From: an uncultured Gammaproteobacteria bacterium
Lineage (GTDB): Bacteria; Pseudomonadota; Gammaproteobacteria; GCA-002705445; GCA-002716945
NCBI GenBank assembly: GCA_913041865.1
Contig: CAJWIW010000001.1
Coordinates: 1-36,862 of the forward strand
Length of the DNA: 36,862 nucleotides
Direction: 5' to 3'
Under the pieces are notes generated by a model that saw only the letters and a program-made list of their open reading frames with translations, was not told where the DNA came from and did not search any database. Below, piece after piece: positions 16,557 through 25,160 of the stretch. The position numbers were made by a program, and so were the translations under genes. Position 1 is the first letter of the stretch. Each line of letters opens with the position of its first letter.

Positions 16557-18037
16557 TTAGTCACCTCTGATATAAAATTATCTGCTTTTTTTATTATAGA
16601 ATTTTTTTTCTGCTTATCCATTTTATCAAATAAACTCACCATCATATTAAGCCTAGGGTTAGTTTTAAAAAAAATTCTATTCTTATTAATAAATCTCCAA
16701 TATAGCCCATCCATAACATCACACCACGGGCCTTTTTGGAAATTCATCATTTTAAGTATATAATTTGAACCACATATATATGGCTTTGTGGCCATTATGC
16801 CACCATCGGCAAAAAGACCCATACTATATACATTTGGTGTCATAACCCAGTCAGAAGAATCAATATATAGTTCCATGAACCATTTATATGCATGCTTGGG
16901 ATTAATTTCACACAAGTTCATTAAATTAACTTGTACCATTAATCTTTCAATATGATGTGAGTATGAATGCTTGATAGTACTTTTAATTGAGTAGTCGAGA
17001 GGATCTAGACCTGTAGTTCCCTCATACCATGCAATAGTTAATCTCCTTTTGTGGTTAAAAAAGTTACTTCTTTCCATAGTAGAGCTCTCAGCTTGATACA
17101 GACATCTCATAAATTCTCGCCAACCTATAATTTGTCTGAGAAAACCCTCATATGAATTCATAGGAACATGATTCAGTCCCTTAATTTTTTCTAGTATGTC
17201 GTGTGGGGTTATTAGACCTAAATTAAGCGATGAGCTCAGATTAGAGTGAAACCATAAAACAGATCTACTATCAACAGCATCTTCATAATCACCAAAATTT
17301 TTAAATCTTTGATGAATGAAGTCATCTAGATTTTTTAGAGCATGGTCGCGTGTGGTTGGGTAATTAAAATCTATTGAATCTCCATAATGTTTTGTAAAAT
17401 GATCATTCACAAGTTTAATTACATTCAGCGTATGCTTTGTCTTAGTAAATTGAACTAGAGGAGGAGGGGATATATTCTTCGGTATTTTCTTTCTATTTTC
17501 AGTATCAAAAGTCCATCTACCTCCCTTAGGCTTATTATTGTGTATGAGTATCCCAAGTTTTTTTCTCTGATTTATGTAAAAATCTGTCATTTTATATTTA
17601 GGTTTATTCTTTTTGGGGCACATTTGTTTAAAATCTTCTGGATTGGTCAAAAACATAGGAGTTTGTAGTACAGTTAGATCTTGTACGTATTTTTTGATTT
17701 TTTTTATATGCTTTTCAAACCATTTATCCTCAATTGAAAACATAGAAACATGACTAATTTTATTTATCTTGATGTAATTTATTAATGAATCGACATAAGA
17801 TTCTGAATCTAATGGCTTTAATTCTTCATAATGAACATCAATTTTATTTTTTTTTAATAAGTCTTTATAAGACCTCATCGCAGATAAAAAAAGAATAATT
17901 TTATGCTTATGATGTTTCTGGTATGTGCATAATTGCATGTCCTCTCTCATAAATACGCTTTCGATATTATGATTTTTTAAGTATTTGATAGGGAATAGTT
18001 GATTTCCTAAGCATATATGAAGTATTTTTTTAGACAT
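16553..18037 (-). CDS. PhrB-type (FeS-BCP family) cryptochrome/photolyase lacking the CxxC pair
   Basis: This 494-residue protein belongs to the bacterial cryptochrome/(6-4) photolyase family typified by Agrobacterium PhrB. The N-terminal alpha/beta domain opens with HICLGNQLFPIKYL. The FAD domain shows SRSVLWFHSNLSSSLNLGL near 257-275, FLRQIIGWREFMR near 299-311, SYSHHIERLMV near 358-368 and GLFADGGIMATKPY near 407-420. In relatives the next segment holds CxxC and a further Cys that bind a [4Fe-4S] cluster. Here residues 421-446 are shortened and only Cys439 (GPWCD) remains in that stretch. It probably repairs or senses UV damage without a cluster. It starts two bases after the TylF-like gene. 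Confidence 0.88.
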   Translation of the reverse strand: MSKKILHICLGNQLFPIKYLKNHNIESVFMREDMQLCTYQKHHKHKIILFLSAMRSYKDLLKKNKIDVHYEELKPLDSESYVDSLINYIKINKISHVSMFSIEDKWFEKHIKKIKKYVQDLTVLQTPMFLTNPEDFKQMCPKKNKPKYKMTDFYINQRKKLGILIHNNKPKGGRWTFDTENRKKIPKNISPPPLVQFTKTKHTLNVIKLVNDHFTKHYGDSIDFNYPTTRDHALKNLDDFIHQRFKNFGDYEDAVDSRSVLWFHSNLSSSLNLGLITPHDILEKIKGLNHVPMNSYEGFLRQIIGWREFMRCLYQAESSTMERSNFFNHKRRLTIAWYEGTTGLDPLDYSIKSTIKHSYSHHIERLMVQVNLMNLCEINPKHAYKWFMELYIDSSDWVMTPNVYSMGLFADGGIMATKPYICGSNYILKMMNFQKGPWCDVMDGLYWRFINKNRIFFKTNPRLNMMVSLFDKMDKQKKNSIIKKADNFISEVTK

Positions 18038-18039
18038 TG

Positions 18040-18795
18040 TTATTTTTTAATAATTAATCTTCCTGTATAGTCGATGCGATTGAACAAAGGGGCTTGATTT
18101 ACTGACTGAAAGTACTCATCTACTGCCTTTTTCGCTCCAGCAAAGTGTCCATAATCATCTATTATGAGGATCCCGTTATCAACAATTAATGGGTAAAGAA
18201 GCTCTAATTCTACCTTCGTAGACTCGTACCAGTCGGTGTCGAGTCTTAATAGAGCAATTTTATGTGGTTTAGTATTCATAAGCGTATCCTCTACTTTTCC
18301 AACAATATATCTCAATTTATCAGCAGGATAACCTGTTTTCTTCATGTTATTTTTTACTTCTTCTATTGGTGAATATGCCCACATGTTATACTTATCTGTA
18401 GTTTTTTGAACTCCTGATAGTAAGTTTTTCCCCTTGATTCCTGTTTCGATCTCCACGTCATCATCCGTTGGCTCTGTCATTCCTTCAAATGTGTCATACA
18501 TCCAAATATCTCGTGACATATCATCTCTTTTGACTAATTCTTGTGCCATTATCATACATGATCCACCTTTCCAAACACCACACTCAACAAAATCACCATT
18601 AACATTATTCTCAGTAACATATTTTACAGAATCAGCTAACGCGGCAACACGTTCTATACTAGTAGCAGTGTAGGGGCTTACATTTTCATATAAATCCACG
18701 ATTTCTCTAGGTATATCAATTGGATAATCGTTCTTCTTGATTTTCTCTATTCGATAACCCATCGCTTTTAGTATAATTTTTACAATTTTTTTCAT
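18040..18795 (-). CDS. TylF/MycF-type class I SAM methyltransferase
   Basis: This 251-residue protein resembles macrocin O-methyltransferase-like (TylF) enzymes, which methylate sugar hydroxyls in antibiotics and surface glycans. The SAM site is GDFVECGVWKGGSC at 67-80, followed by MYDTFEGM at 99-106. The metal/catalytic stretch is LRLDTDWYES near 183-192 and LIIDDYGHFAGA near 210-221. The ATG at 18795 has AGAGAGA just upstream. A 93-base gap separates it from the glycan operon, so it may be the operon's last part or the first gene of the photolyase unit. Substrate unknown. Confidence 0.85.
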   Translation of the reverse strand: MKKIVKIILKAMGYRIEKIKKNDYPIDIPREIVDLYENVSPYTATSIERVAALADSVKYVTENNVNGDFVECGVWKGGSCMIMAQELVKRDDMSRDIWMYDTFEGMTEPTDDDVEIETGIKGKNLLSGVQKTTDKYNMWAYSPIEEVKNNMKKTGYPADKLRYIVGKVEDTLMNTKPHKIALLRLDTDWYESTKVELELLYPLIVDNGILIIDDYGHFAGAKKAVDEYFQSVNQAPLFNRIDYTGRLIIKK

Positions 18796-18844
18796 ATCTC
18801 TCTATAGCTTGATTTCAGGGGATACATCTACTTTTCTATACATA

Positions 18845-18872
18845 ACTTCGTATAATATATATTATGTCGGAT
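18845..18872 (+). other. dif-like Xer recombination site candidate
   Basis: A 28-base element lies in the 93-base gap. The left arm is ACTTCGTATAA, the six-base centre TATATA and the right arm TTATGTCGGAT. Against my recollection of B. subtilis dif, 22 of 28 positions match, including a run of 14 through the centre. Against the E. coli dif about 20 match. The outer right arm (CGGAT) is the divergent part. Bases 18842-18854 also equal the 13-base arm of loxP. AT-rich promoter sequence could mimic this, so it is a candidate only. Confidence 0.4.
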
Positions 18873-18886
18873 TTAGCACTGTCTAA
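18859..18886 (-). promoter_or_regulatory. Weak possible promoter for the TylF-like gene
   Basis: On the minus strand TTAGAC (18886-18881) and TAATAT (18864-18859) are separated by 16 bases, about 64 bases before the TylF-like ATG. Both boxes are imperfect. It overlaps the dif-like element and is the main alternative explanation for that AT-rich palindrome. Confidence 0.25.
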
Positions 18887-18888
18887 CA

Positions 18889-20916
18889 TTATTGTTTCAC
18901 CAAACATGTGTATATATAAGATGTTACCATTACAAAATTATGCATCAATATTGGAATCACAGGCAAAATTAGTCTAGGGAACTCGCCGTATGATGCAAAT
19001 GCAATGAATAAGATATAGTAAAGTCCGAATACAGGCAAAAATAAGTGTAATACTCTGTTTGGTGCATTATTGATAAGAAATCCATAGATCATTAGGACTA
19101 AAAAGCAAACATAATACCAATAATTAATGATCATATAATAAAGCTCCTGGGATTTTGCAAATAAGTCTTTTGATATGATTGAATTATTGTAAATTTGATA
19201 GATTCGATTGGACATCCCTGATGGAACAGGCACATAACCAGTCTGTGAAAACAAAACAATTAAACTTTGAACACTATATAGTAATGGTTTTTTTAGTGCA
19301 ATTTCTGTTATGTAACGAAAATTAGAATGATAAACATATTCTTGAGTCTCTGGATGGAAGCTAGGAGCAATTTTTTGAGCCGCCACATGGTAGTAGTCAT
19401 TCGATCGTATAGAGACTAGATATATCTTATTTATCTTATCAAGGACAGACAATAGACAATTTTTAGAATATAGATGTTTGTCATAAGCTGTTATAAGTTC
19501 TTTAGAGGGAGCTATATTCCACATTCTCTTATGAGAATTATTATTAAGAGTCTGAGAACAATAACTATTAGTAGTTTTCAGATCACTAAGAACAAAAGAG
19601 TCAAAATATCGTGCATTGTCGTAATAAAAATCGTTAATTATAAGATATTTAATATCTTTTGTTATTCTATTATCATCTGAATCATTCGTCTTAAATATAC
19701 CCTTTATAGTATCCGCACTAAATAATTGTATGTCAGAGTTATTTATTAAACTCTTTAAATTTTTCTTTGCTATTTCTATCTCATTATCAGTTATGAAGCT
19801 CATAAGATTGGTTTTTTGATAAATAGTTTGATAATTGGGTCTTATGAGTTTGAGAGCATCACTATTAGCATATAGGTTTATCTCTCTCCTACTTGGTAAA
19901 ATATTTTCTTGGTAAATGGAGTTAATATCAATAAGAAGTTTTTTTGCTGGTTGACTTAAGTTTGTACTTACCTCAGATATGTTTTCATTAGTTAAATACC
20001 CATATTGCATGATTTTTTGAATTAGGATCCTTTCCTTGAATAAAGATGAAAAACCATAATGTGTATTATTATAATGTGATATAGAAAGTGACGTTGCAAT
20101 TACAACGATTGATGGTATGAGGATTGAAACTTTCATTCCTATGGAATCTTTTTTAAATAAAATTAAACCTATATATAATGGGAGGAAATAAATAGTTTGT
20201 TCTCTGATAAAACATAAACAGAATAATGAAATAGTGAGCAAAGCAAGATTTTTTCTTGAATAATTGTCATATAGAATTAATAGCAAGAGTACAGATACCG
20301 ATAATATAAACATATATAGAACATCTACGCGTATCAATGTCTCTGCTGCAGTAAGTGGGATATAAAATAACACAAGCAATATTGTGATTAGAGATATTAT
20401 ACTAGATGTGTTGACTTTTTTAAAAATTAAATACCAAACACCTATTGCGAATGAACCTAAAATAACATTAAACAAACCTAAGCTGGTGTGGAAGTTAACA
20501 AATAGTTTCGAGAAAATGCCCACAATAGTTGCATATGCTTTATATACAACAAATTCATTACCATAGTAATGTCTTGTGAGAATCAAGTCTGCCCTATTGC
20601 CAAAATCAAAATTAAAGTCAAACATAAATGCTTTAAAAATAAAGGAAAAAATAGTAACAATTATGGCTGTCTTGAAAGATTTGTTATTAATTGATATTGA
20701 AGATAAAATATTACTTCTCGAAAAAATATGGCTTAAAGTAAAAATGACTAAAAGTACTATAATAAAATTAGTTAGAGTATTTAGGTTTATGTCACTATAA
20801 AATAAAGGCGCATTATAGATTTTAGGATTAGCAAAGAAATCATTTATCCGATTCATAAGATAAAGAGAAGCTGCAACGAAAGCCATAAAATATAGGCAGA
20901 TTTTCTTATTATACAT
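18889..20916 (-). CDS. Large polytopic membrane protein, function unknown
   Basis: I do not recognise this 675-residue protein beyond its layout. Hydrophobic segments lie near residues 5-22, 49-66, 82-98, 150-166, 175-193, 199-217, 225-240, 244-256 and 267-285. A mostly polar region of about 260 residues (286-545) follows, then four more helices to the C-terminus. This arrangement, with an internal soluble loop, resembles GT-C-type glycosyltransferases or O-antigen polymerase-like proteins, but no diagnostic motif was found. It is the last gene of the glycan operon; its ATG overlaps the epimerase stop by one base. A role in moving, polymerising or modifying the lipid-linked glycan is inferred from context. 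Confidence 0.7.
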   Translation of the reverse strand: MYNKKICLYFMAFVAASLYLMNRINDFFANPKIYNAPLFYSDINLNTLTNFIIVLLVIFTLSHIFSRSNILSSISINNKSFKTAIIVTIFSFIFKAFMFDFNFDFGNRADLILTRHYYGNEFVVYKAYATIVGIFSKLFVNFHTSLGLFNVILGSFAIGVWYLIFKKVNTSSIISLITILLVLFYIPLTAAETLIRVDVLYMFILSVSVLLLLILYDNYSRKNLALLTISLFCLCFIREQTIYFLPLYIGLILFKKDSIGMKVSILIPSIVVIATSLSISHYNNTHYGFSSLFKERILIQKIMQYGYLTNENISEVSTNLSQPAKKLLIDINSIYQENILPSRREINLYANSDALKLIRPNYQTIYQKTNLMSFITDNEIEIAKKNLKSLINNSDIQLFSADTIKGIFKTNDSDDNRITKDIKYLIINDFYYDNARYFDSFVLSDLKTTNSYCSQTLNNNSHKRMWNIAPSKELITAYDKHLYSKNCLLSVLDKINKIYLVSIRSNDYYHVAAQKIAPSFHPETQEYVYHSNFRYITEIALKKPLLYSVQSLIVLFSQTGYVPVPSGMSNRIYQIYNNSIISKDLFAKSQELYYMIINYWYYVCFLVLMIYGFLINNAPNRVLHLFLPVFGLYYILFIAFASYGEFPRLILPVIPILMHNFVMVTSYIYTCLVKQ

Positions 20917-21785
20917 TATGTATAGAATTTAATTAGATTATCAATGATCACCTCAACATCATCAGTGAAATGATAATTATAATCATTTGAAAATTTATTT
21001 GATGACATCTGAAAGTTATATTTACTAGAATGATCCAGCTCATGAATAGTTGCTTTAGTTTTCTTTTTGACAATATTAGCAAGTGTTTCCATATTAGCGT
21101 TTATTGAACTAAGATTATATATCTGCGGTAACTTAGGTGGACTATTGAGAAGTAATTCTATTGCATCAACGAGGTCTTCAATAAATAAAACTCCCCTATT
21201 AGCTTTCGGATTTGCTAGATAGATCTTATTTTCATTTAATGCATCTTTAACCATTTTATTCAACAAAAGCTCTTCTCTAATATGTTTCGAGCCACCATCA
21301 ACAGTTCCAAATCTCAAGCTTACGAAGTCTTTATTCATTATTGACATGTAATTATCGATTGATATTTTCGTATAATCATAAATATTTATCGGCATACCAA
21401 CAGTTGTGTCCTCATCGCAAATTGCGCCAGCAATGCTTGTATAAACGCTAGCTGAACTAGCATATATTATTTTCCCTTTAAACATATTCATAAAATTAAC
21501 CAATCCTGAATAATTATTATCATAACAACCCTCAGGATCTGCTAATGATTGAGGAACACTTGAATGCCCAGCTAGCCATAGACAAATATCGAATTCATTG
21601 ATTTCATTGATTTTCATCTCTCTATAGTCAATTTGATTTATATTTGGGAGTAGATCATTCTTCTTAAGGAGATTATCTATCGAATAAATATTATACTTAT
21701 CCTTACAGCGTTCTAAGAATCTGCAACCAATATAACCATTTGCACCAACTAGTAAAATTTTTTGTGTTGTATATTTATTTATCAC
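20916..21785 (-). CDS. NAD(P)-dependent epimerase/dehydratase-like extended SDR
   Basis: This 289-residue protein has the extended short-chain dehydrogenase pattern used by nucleotide-sugar epimerases, dehydratases and reductases. The cofactor loop is GANGYIG at 14-20, a WLAGHSSV segment lies near 70-77, Ser residues are in YASSASVY near 108-115, and the catalytic Tyr136/Lys140 pair lies in YDYTK. The start is a GTG overlapping the upstream methyltransferase stop (TAGTG). Exact sugar substrate cannot be told. It lies in the glycan operon between a sugar methyltransferase and the polytopic membrane protein. Confidence 0.82.
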   Translation of the reverse strand: MINKYTTQKILLVGANGYIGCRFLERCKDKYNIYSIDNLLKKNDLLPNINQIDYREMKINEINEFDICLWLAGHSSVPQSLADPEGCYDNNYSGLVNFMNMFKGKIIYASSASVYTSIAGAICDEDTTVGMPINIYDYTKISIDNYMSIMNKDFVSLRFGTVDGGSKHIREELLLNKMVKDALNENKIYLANPKANRGVLFIEDLVDAIELLLNSPPKLPQIYNLSSINANMETLANIVKKKTKATIHELDHSSKYNFQMSSNKFSNDYNYHFTDDVEVIIDNLIKFYT

Positions 21786-22996
21786 TATATGTATTTACCA
21801 TCAGGAAATGGAATAAAAATGTCGCCGTCAAACCCAGCTTTCTTGATTCTCTTTATGAGATCATCTTTATATGTCCAAGCTAGAATACAAGCAATATCAA
21901 AATTCTTATAATTTACTTCTTCTGGGTTCTCTATTGGTATGTTAGTACCGGGAATATTGTAACCTTGTTTTTCAGGTGTGTCATCTATAGCGACTGCATT
22001 TTGTAGAGTTTTACAATTACAGACATTTGCAGTTATCACACCCCTAGCAGGCACTCCAACAATTAAAACATTTTTATGAATTGCATTGGCCAAAAATCTA
22101 CTTTTTATATTAAAAATTTTATGTTCAATTACCTTTGATAACTTCATATACATGGAAATATCACTGATACCAAAGTCACGTTCTTCTTTAAGAATAACAT
22201 CTATATTATCTGATACTTCCTTGTTATCATTAAGATGCTCTATCCAAATTCCTAGAGACCCACCTTGCGTTGGTACTTTATCCACATCAACAACCATCAA
22301 TTCATTCTCTTTTAGAATATTAATTAGAGATGTGAGTGTATAATTACAAAAATGCTCATGATATATGGTATCAAAATTACCAGATAATACCGTGTCTTTC
22401 GCATATGCAACCTCTATATATGCATATCCATTGCTAGCCAGGAGATACTTTATTGCTGAAAACATATCATTATATGTACTATTATGTGCAAATACATTCA
22501 AACCTATAATAATATCTATTTTTTCACCAACTAAATTTCGAATTTTTAATTGATTGCTAGTATCGAAAAAAAGATTATGAATAGAAAAATTATCACTACT
22601 TTTTTTCTGATAGACATTTTTTGCTGGATCTATACCATGTGAAATAAAGTTTTTATTAATATTTCTCAAAAATGTTCCATCATTACAACCTACTTCTAGT
22701 AAAGTCTTACGATCATTATGTTTATTGTTAATCATTTCTGCTACATTCTTAAGATGCCTCACATTAGATGTAGATGCAGATGAAATATGGTCATACTCTA
22801 AATAAATAGAATTAAGGTCTGGCATTGATGAAAGCTGAACTAGCTTACATGATTCACACACAGTTAATACCAAAGAGGTTCGATCATTATCTTCCTGATT
22901 ACTCGAGTAATTATTCACACGAGGCATCATCCCAAAATCATAAACTTCGATTGTTTCTGTATGATTTTTACACGAACAATATGAGGTTTTTATCAT
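21785..22996 (-). CDS. Sugar C-methyltransferase-like SAM enzyme with N-terminal zinc site
   Basis: This 403-residue protein has the three-part plan of the NovU/TylCIII-type sugar C-methyltransferases. An N-terminal Cys cluster (Cys7, Cys9, Cys47, Cys50) probably binds zinc. A central SAM domain carries LLEVGCNDGTFL at 99-110 and the family block IYHEHFCNYTL. A C-terminal Rossmann-like domain holds LIVGVPARG and an IPIENPEE segment. Such enzymes methylate a keto-sugar nucleotide at carbon. The start ATG overlaps the glycosyltransferase stop by four bases and the stop overlaps the epimerase GTG, so the two sugar enzymes are translationally coupled. Confidence 0.82.
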   Translation of the reverse strand: MIKTSYCSCKNHTETIEVYDFGMMPRVNNYSSNQEDNDRTSLVLTVCESCKLVQLSSMPDLNSIYLEYDHISSASTSNVRHLKNVAEMINNKHNDRKTLLEVGCNDGTFLRNINKNFISHGIDPAKNVYQKKSSDNFSIHNLFFDTSNQLKIRNLVGEKIDIIIGLNVFAHNSTYNDMFSAIKYLLASNGYAYIEVAYAKDTVLSGNFDTIYHEHFCNYTLTSLINILKENELMVVDVDKVPTQGGSLGIWIEHLNDNKEVSDNIDVILKEERDFGISDISMYMKLSKVIEHKIFNIKSRFLANAIHKNVLIVGVPARGVITANVCNCKTLQNAVAIDDTPEKQGYNIPGTNIPIENPEEVNYKNFDIACILAWTYKDDLIKRIKKAGFDGDIFIPFPDGKYI

Positions 22997-23724
22997 TTAA
23001 AAATACTTCTTCTCACTCTAAGATACTTAAACAGGATATACCAGAACAGTACAAAAAAATGTGTAATAGCATATTTTGATGCTCCCAAATATCCATGAGA
23101 TGTATGTTCTGAATTATAATCACATTCTACAGGTATTTCGTCAACTTTGTAGTCATTAGCAATAGCATAAGCAATGATTTGAAAGCTAAACAAATAATCA
23201 TTAGAAAATTTGCTTTGATTTATATCTTTAAATTTTCTGCTGTAGACTCTAAATCCAGTATGGAACTCAGAAAGATTTTTGTTTAATATTATTCTGTCAA
23301 TAAAGGATAAAGCACGGTTTGCAATGTATCTCGGCAAGGGCATACCAAGCTTGAGCGCCCTTCCCTTTTCTATGAAACGAGATCCCAATATTAAATCAGT
23401 ATCATTTTCAATTAATGATGACGCTTTAGATATTGCCTTTGGATCAAATTGAGCACCATCACCATGAATTTCAAGAACATAATCAGCTCCATCATCAAAT
23501 GCTACCAGTAATGCATTCTTTATGTTTGCGCCATATCCTTTATTATTTGAATTAACAACTGTGTATCCAAGACTTCTGTATTTACTAACTGAATTATCCA
23601 TTGACCCATCATCAGATACTATAACTTTATCAAATGATGAATGCGGAATTCTTGAGATAGTTCTATCAATCATATGTTCACAATTATGTGATAAAATAAC
23701 AGCATATATTTTTTTATTATTCAT
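22993..23724 (-). CDS. Family 2 glycosyltransferase (dolichol-phosphate mannosyltransferase-like)
   Basis: From the ATG at 23724 this is a 243-residue GT-A enzyme. VILSHNCEHMI opens the fold, VIVSDDGSMD is the nucleotide-binding Asp region, and EIHGDGAQFDP carries the DxD-like metal motif. The C-terminus is basic and hydrophobic (about the last 30 residues) and may anchor it to the membrane. A longer reading starting at 23778 adds 18 residues but overlaps the upstream VTT gene by 62 bases. The shorter start gives an 8-base overlap like its neighbours. It probably transfers a sugar from a nucleotide donor to a polyprenyl phosphate or lipid-linked glycan. Confidence 0.85.
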   Translation of the reverse strand: MNNKKIYAVILSHNCEHMIDRTISRIPHSSFDKVIVSDDGSMDNSVSKYRSLGYTVVNSNNKGYGANIKNALLVAFDDGADYVLEIHGDGAQFDPKAISKASSLIENDTDLILGSRFIEKGRALKLGMPLPRYIANRALSFIDRIILNKNLSEFHTGFRVYSRKFKDINQSKFSNDYLFSFQIIAYAIANDYKVDEIPVECDYNSEHTSHGYLGASKYAITHFFVLFWYILFKYLRVRRSIFK

Positions 23725-24382
23725 GATTGCTAAGATACTTGTAGAATAACTTTTTAAATATAAATGGGAGTAACCCAAGTAGTGAAAGTAAAATTAATAT
23801 ATTTATGTCAAAAGAAATATTTGCATTCAGCATCTCATACATTTTATCCCCAGTAAGAATAATTATAAATGTCATTGGCAACATTCCAATTTGTGTAACT
23901 AGATAGAAAATATAGGTCTTCATAGAAGTTAATCCAAAAAGAAAATTTATCATGAAATATGGAAATATAGGACTCATTCTAATAGCGTATAAATAAAATG
24001 CTCCATTTTCTCTAAAACCAGTATCAATAGATGAGTATTGTCGACTAAACTTACAAGCTATATAATCTCGAAAAAAGTATCGTGATATAAGAAATGCAGA
24101 TGTAGCGCCAACTGAGGAGGCGAATGATACAATAATAAGAGCATCAAAAACGTCAAAAAGCACGCCAGATAAAATACCAAGTATGAAAGCCACTGGTAAT
24201 GATAACGATGTTAATAATATATAAATTAAAAAGAAAATAACCTTTGCTTCAGTTGTACTAGTATTTGCGAAGTCAATCAAAATCAAGAGATTGGTATTTA
24301 TTATATTTAATAATTGCGCATCAATAATATAAAACAATAAAAGAAAAGCTATAAAAATTATTAAATAAAATATATATTTCAA
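23717..24382 (-). CDS. TVP38/TMEM64-type VTT-domain membrane protein
   Basis: This 221-residue inner membrane protein has hydrophobic segments near 3-20, 46-75, 80-100, 140-160, 165-180 and 193-212. The central VTT/SNARE-associated region includes GILSGVLFD near 69-77, the FENGAFYLYAIRMSP-like block (here FRENGAFYLYAIRMSP) and FLFGLTSM. Related proteins in the DedA superfamily are implicated in lipid or polyprenyl phosphate flipping. The start appears to be TTG at 24382, with no obvious ribosome binding site; no alternative ATG lies nearby. It lies 20 bases after the PhyH gene. A role in lipid-carrier recycling for the glycan is inferred. Confidence 0.8.
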   Translation of the reverse strand: MKYIFYLIIFIAFLLLFYIIDAQLLNIINTNLLILIDFANTSTTEAKVIFFLIYILLTSLSLPVAFILGILSGVLFDVFDALIIVSFASSVGATSAFLISRYFFRDYIACKFSRQYSSIDTGFRENGAFYLYAIRMSPIFPYFMINFLFGLTSMKTYIFYLVTQIGMLPMTFIIILTGDKMYEMLNANISFDINILILLSLLGLLPFIFKKLFYKYLSNHE

Positions 24383-24402
24383 ATTAATAGTTGATATGAA
24401 AA

Positions 24403-25155
24403 TTATTTTTCTCCACTTAAGCTCTTACTAGACTTATTCTTACTATTTTTTTTATCTAGGAAGTATTGATCATAGTAAGATCCCTCTAATTGCTTCGTAT
24501 AAGTATAATATAGCGTTCTTCTACTTTTGTCTGAGGTATTTTTACTAGATCTGTGTGGACACGTATTACTAAAAATGACTACATCTCCAACATTAAGTTC
24601 GACTGACTCAAATATTAATTGTTTCTCGACAGACTCTATAATATCTGGTGTTCCATTTTTTTTTGTATTTTGTAATAATTTATCAAAGCCACCTTTATGT
24701 GCACATGACAATTCAATAGTCCCGTTTTCCTCATCACATTTATCTAATGCTATGAGGACGTTCATGAAGTAATCTGTATATTTATACCATCCTCTTTCTT
24801 GTTTATTTGATTCATTAATAAAATAAAATACCCCATCATAGTGTGCAAAAAATCCCTCGCCATTTGGTGGTTTAGCGTTGTATTTGTCCTTGAATATGAC
24901 AAAATCAAAACCGAAAATAATAGATAATATTTTTGTTATATCATTATTGAGGTTTATAAGTGATTGACCTTTATCATATAATTTCTCAATTCTTCTTAAA
25001 AAACCATTTTGATCGTAATATGTGTCAATATCTGTGGCTTTTTGAATATCTTCGATGCAGTACTCTATAAGCTCCTTACTAATTGCTTCTGGGATTCTCA
25101 CAAAGCCTTTTGTATTTATTTCCTCCCTATATTTTTTTATATCGTTATCTAGCAC
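24403..25155 (-). CDS. Phytanoyl-CoA dioxygenase (PhyH) family Fe(II)/2-oxoglutarate oxygenase
   Basis: This 250-residue protein shows the PhyH-type facial triad: His105 and Asp107 in FFAHYDGVF, and His201 in NTCPHRSSKN. A following Arg212 is suitable for binding 2-oxoglutarate. GFVRIPEAIS at the N-terminus is also typical. These enzymes hydroxylate small molecules using oxygen and 2-oxoglutarate; several act on phosphonates, but sequence alone does not name the substrate. The start is GTG, five bases after the tupA stop. The Lys/Ser-rich tail (236-250) is not part of the fold. Its place in the phosphonate/glycan operon suggests it tailors the phosphonate or a sugar. Confidence 0.82.
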   Translation of the reverse strand: MLDNDIKKYREEINTKGFVRIPEAISKELIEYCIEDIQKATDIDTYYDQNGFLRRIEKLYDKGQSLINLNNDITKILSIIFGFDFVIFKDKYNAKPPNGEGFFAHYDGVFYFINESNKQERGWYKYTDYFMNVLIALDKCDEENGTIELSCAHKGGFDKLLQNTKKNGTPDIIESVEKQLIFESVELNVGDVVIFSNTCPHRSSKNTSDKSRRTLYYTYTKQLEGSYYDQYFLDKKNSKNKSSKSLSGEK

Positions 25156-25160
25156 AATAG

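Noticed and set aside
18842..18854. Exact 13-base match to a loxP arm
   Set aside because: Only one arm is present and no Cre-like recombinase or phage gene is nearby; the dif-type reading explains it better.
24492..24502. GCTTCGTATAA, nearly identical to the left arm of the dif-like element
   Set aside because: It encodes a Tyr/Thr/Lys stretch within the PhyH gene and lacks the second arm, so it looks like chance.
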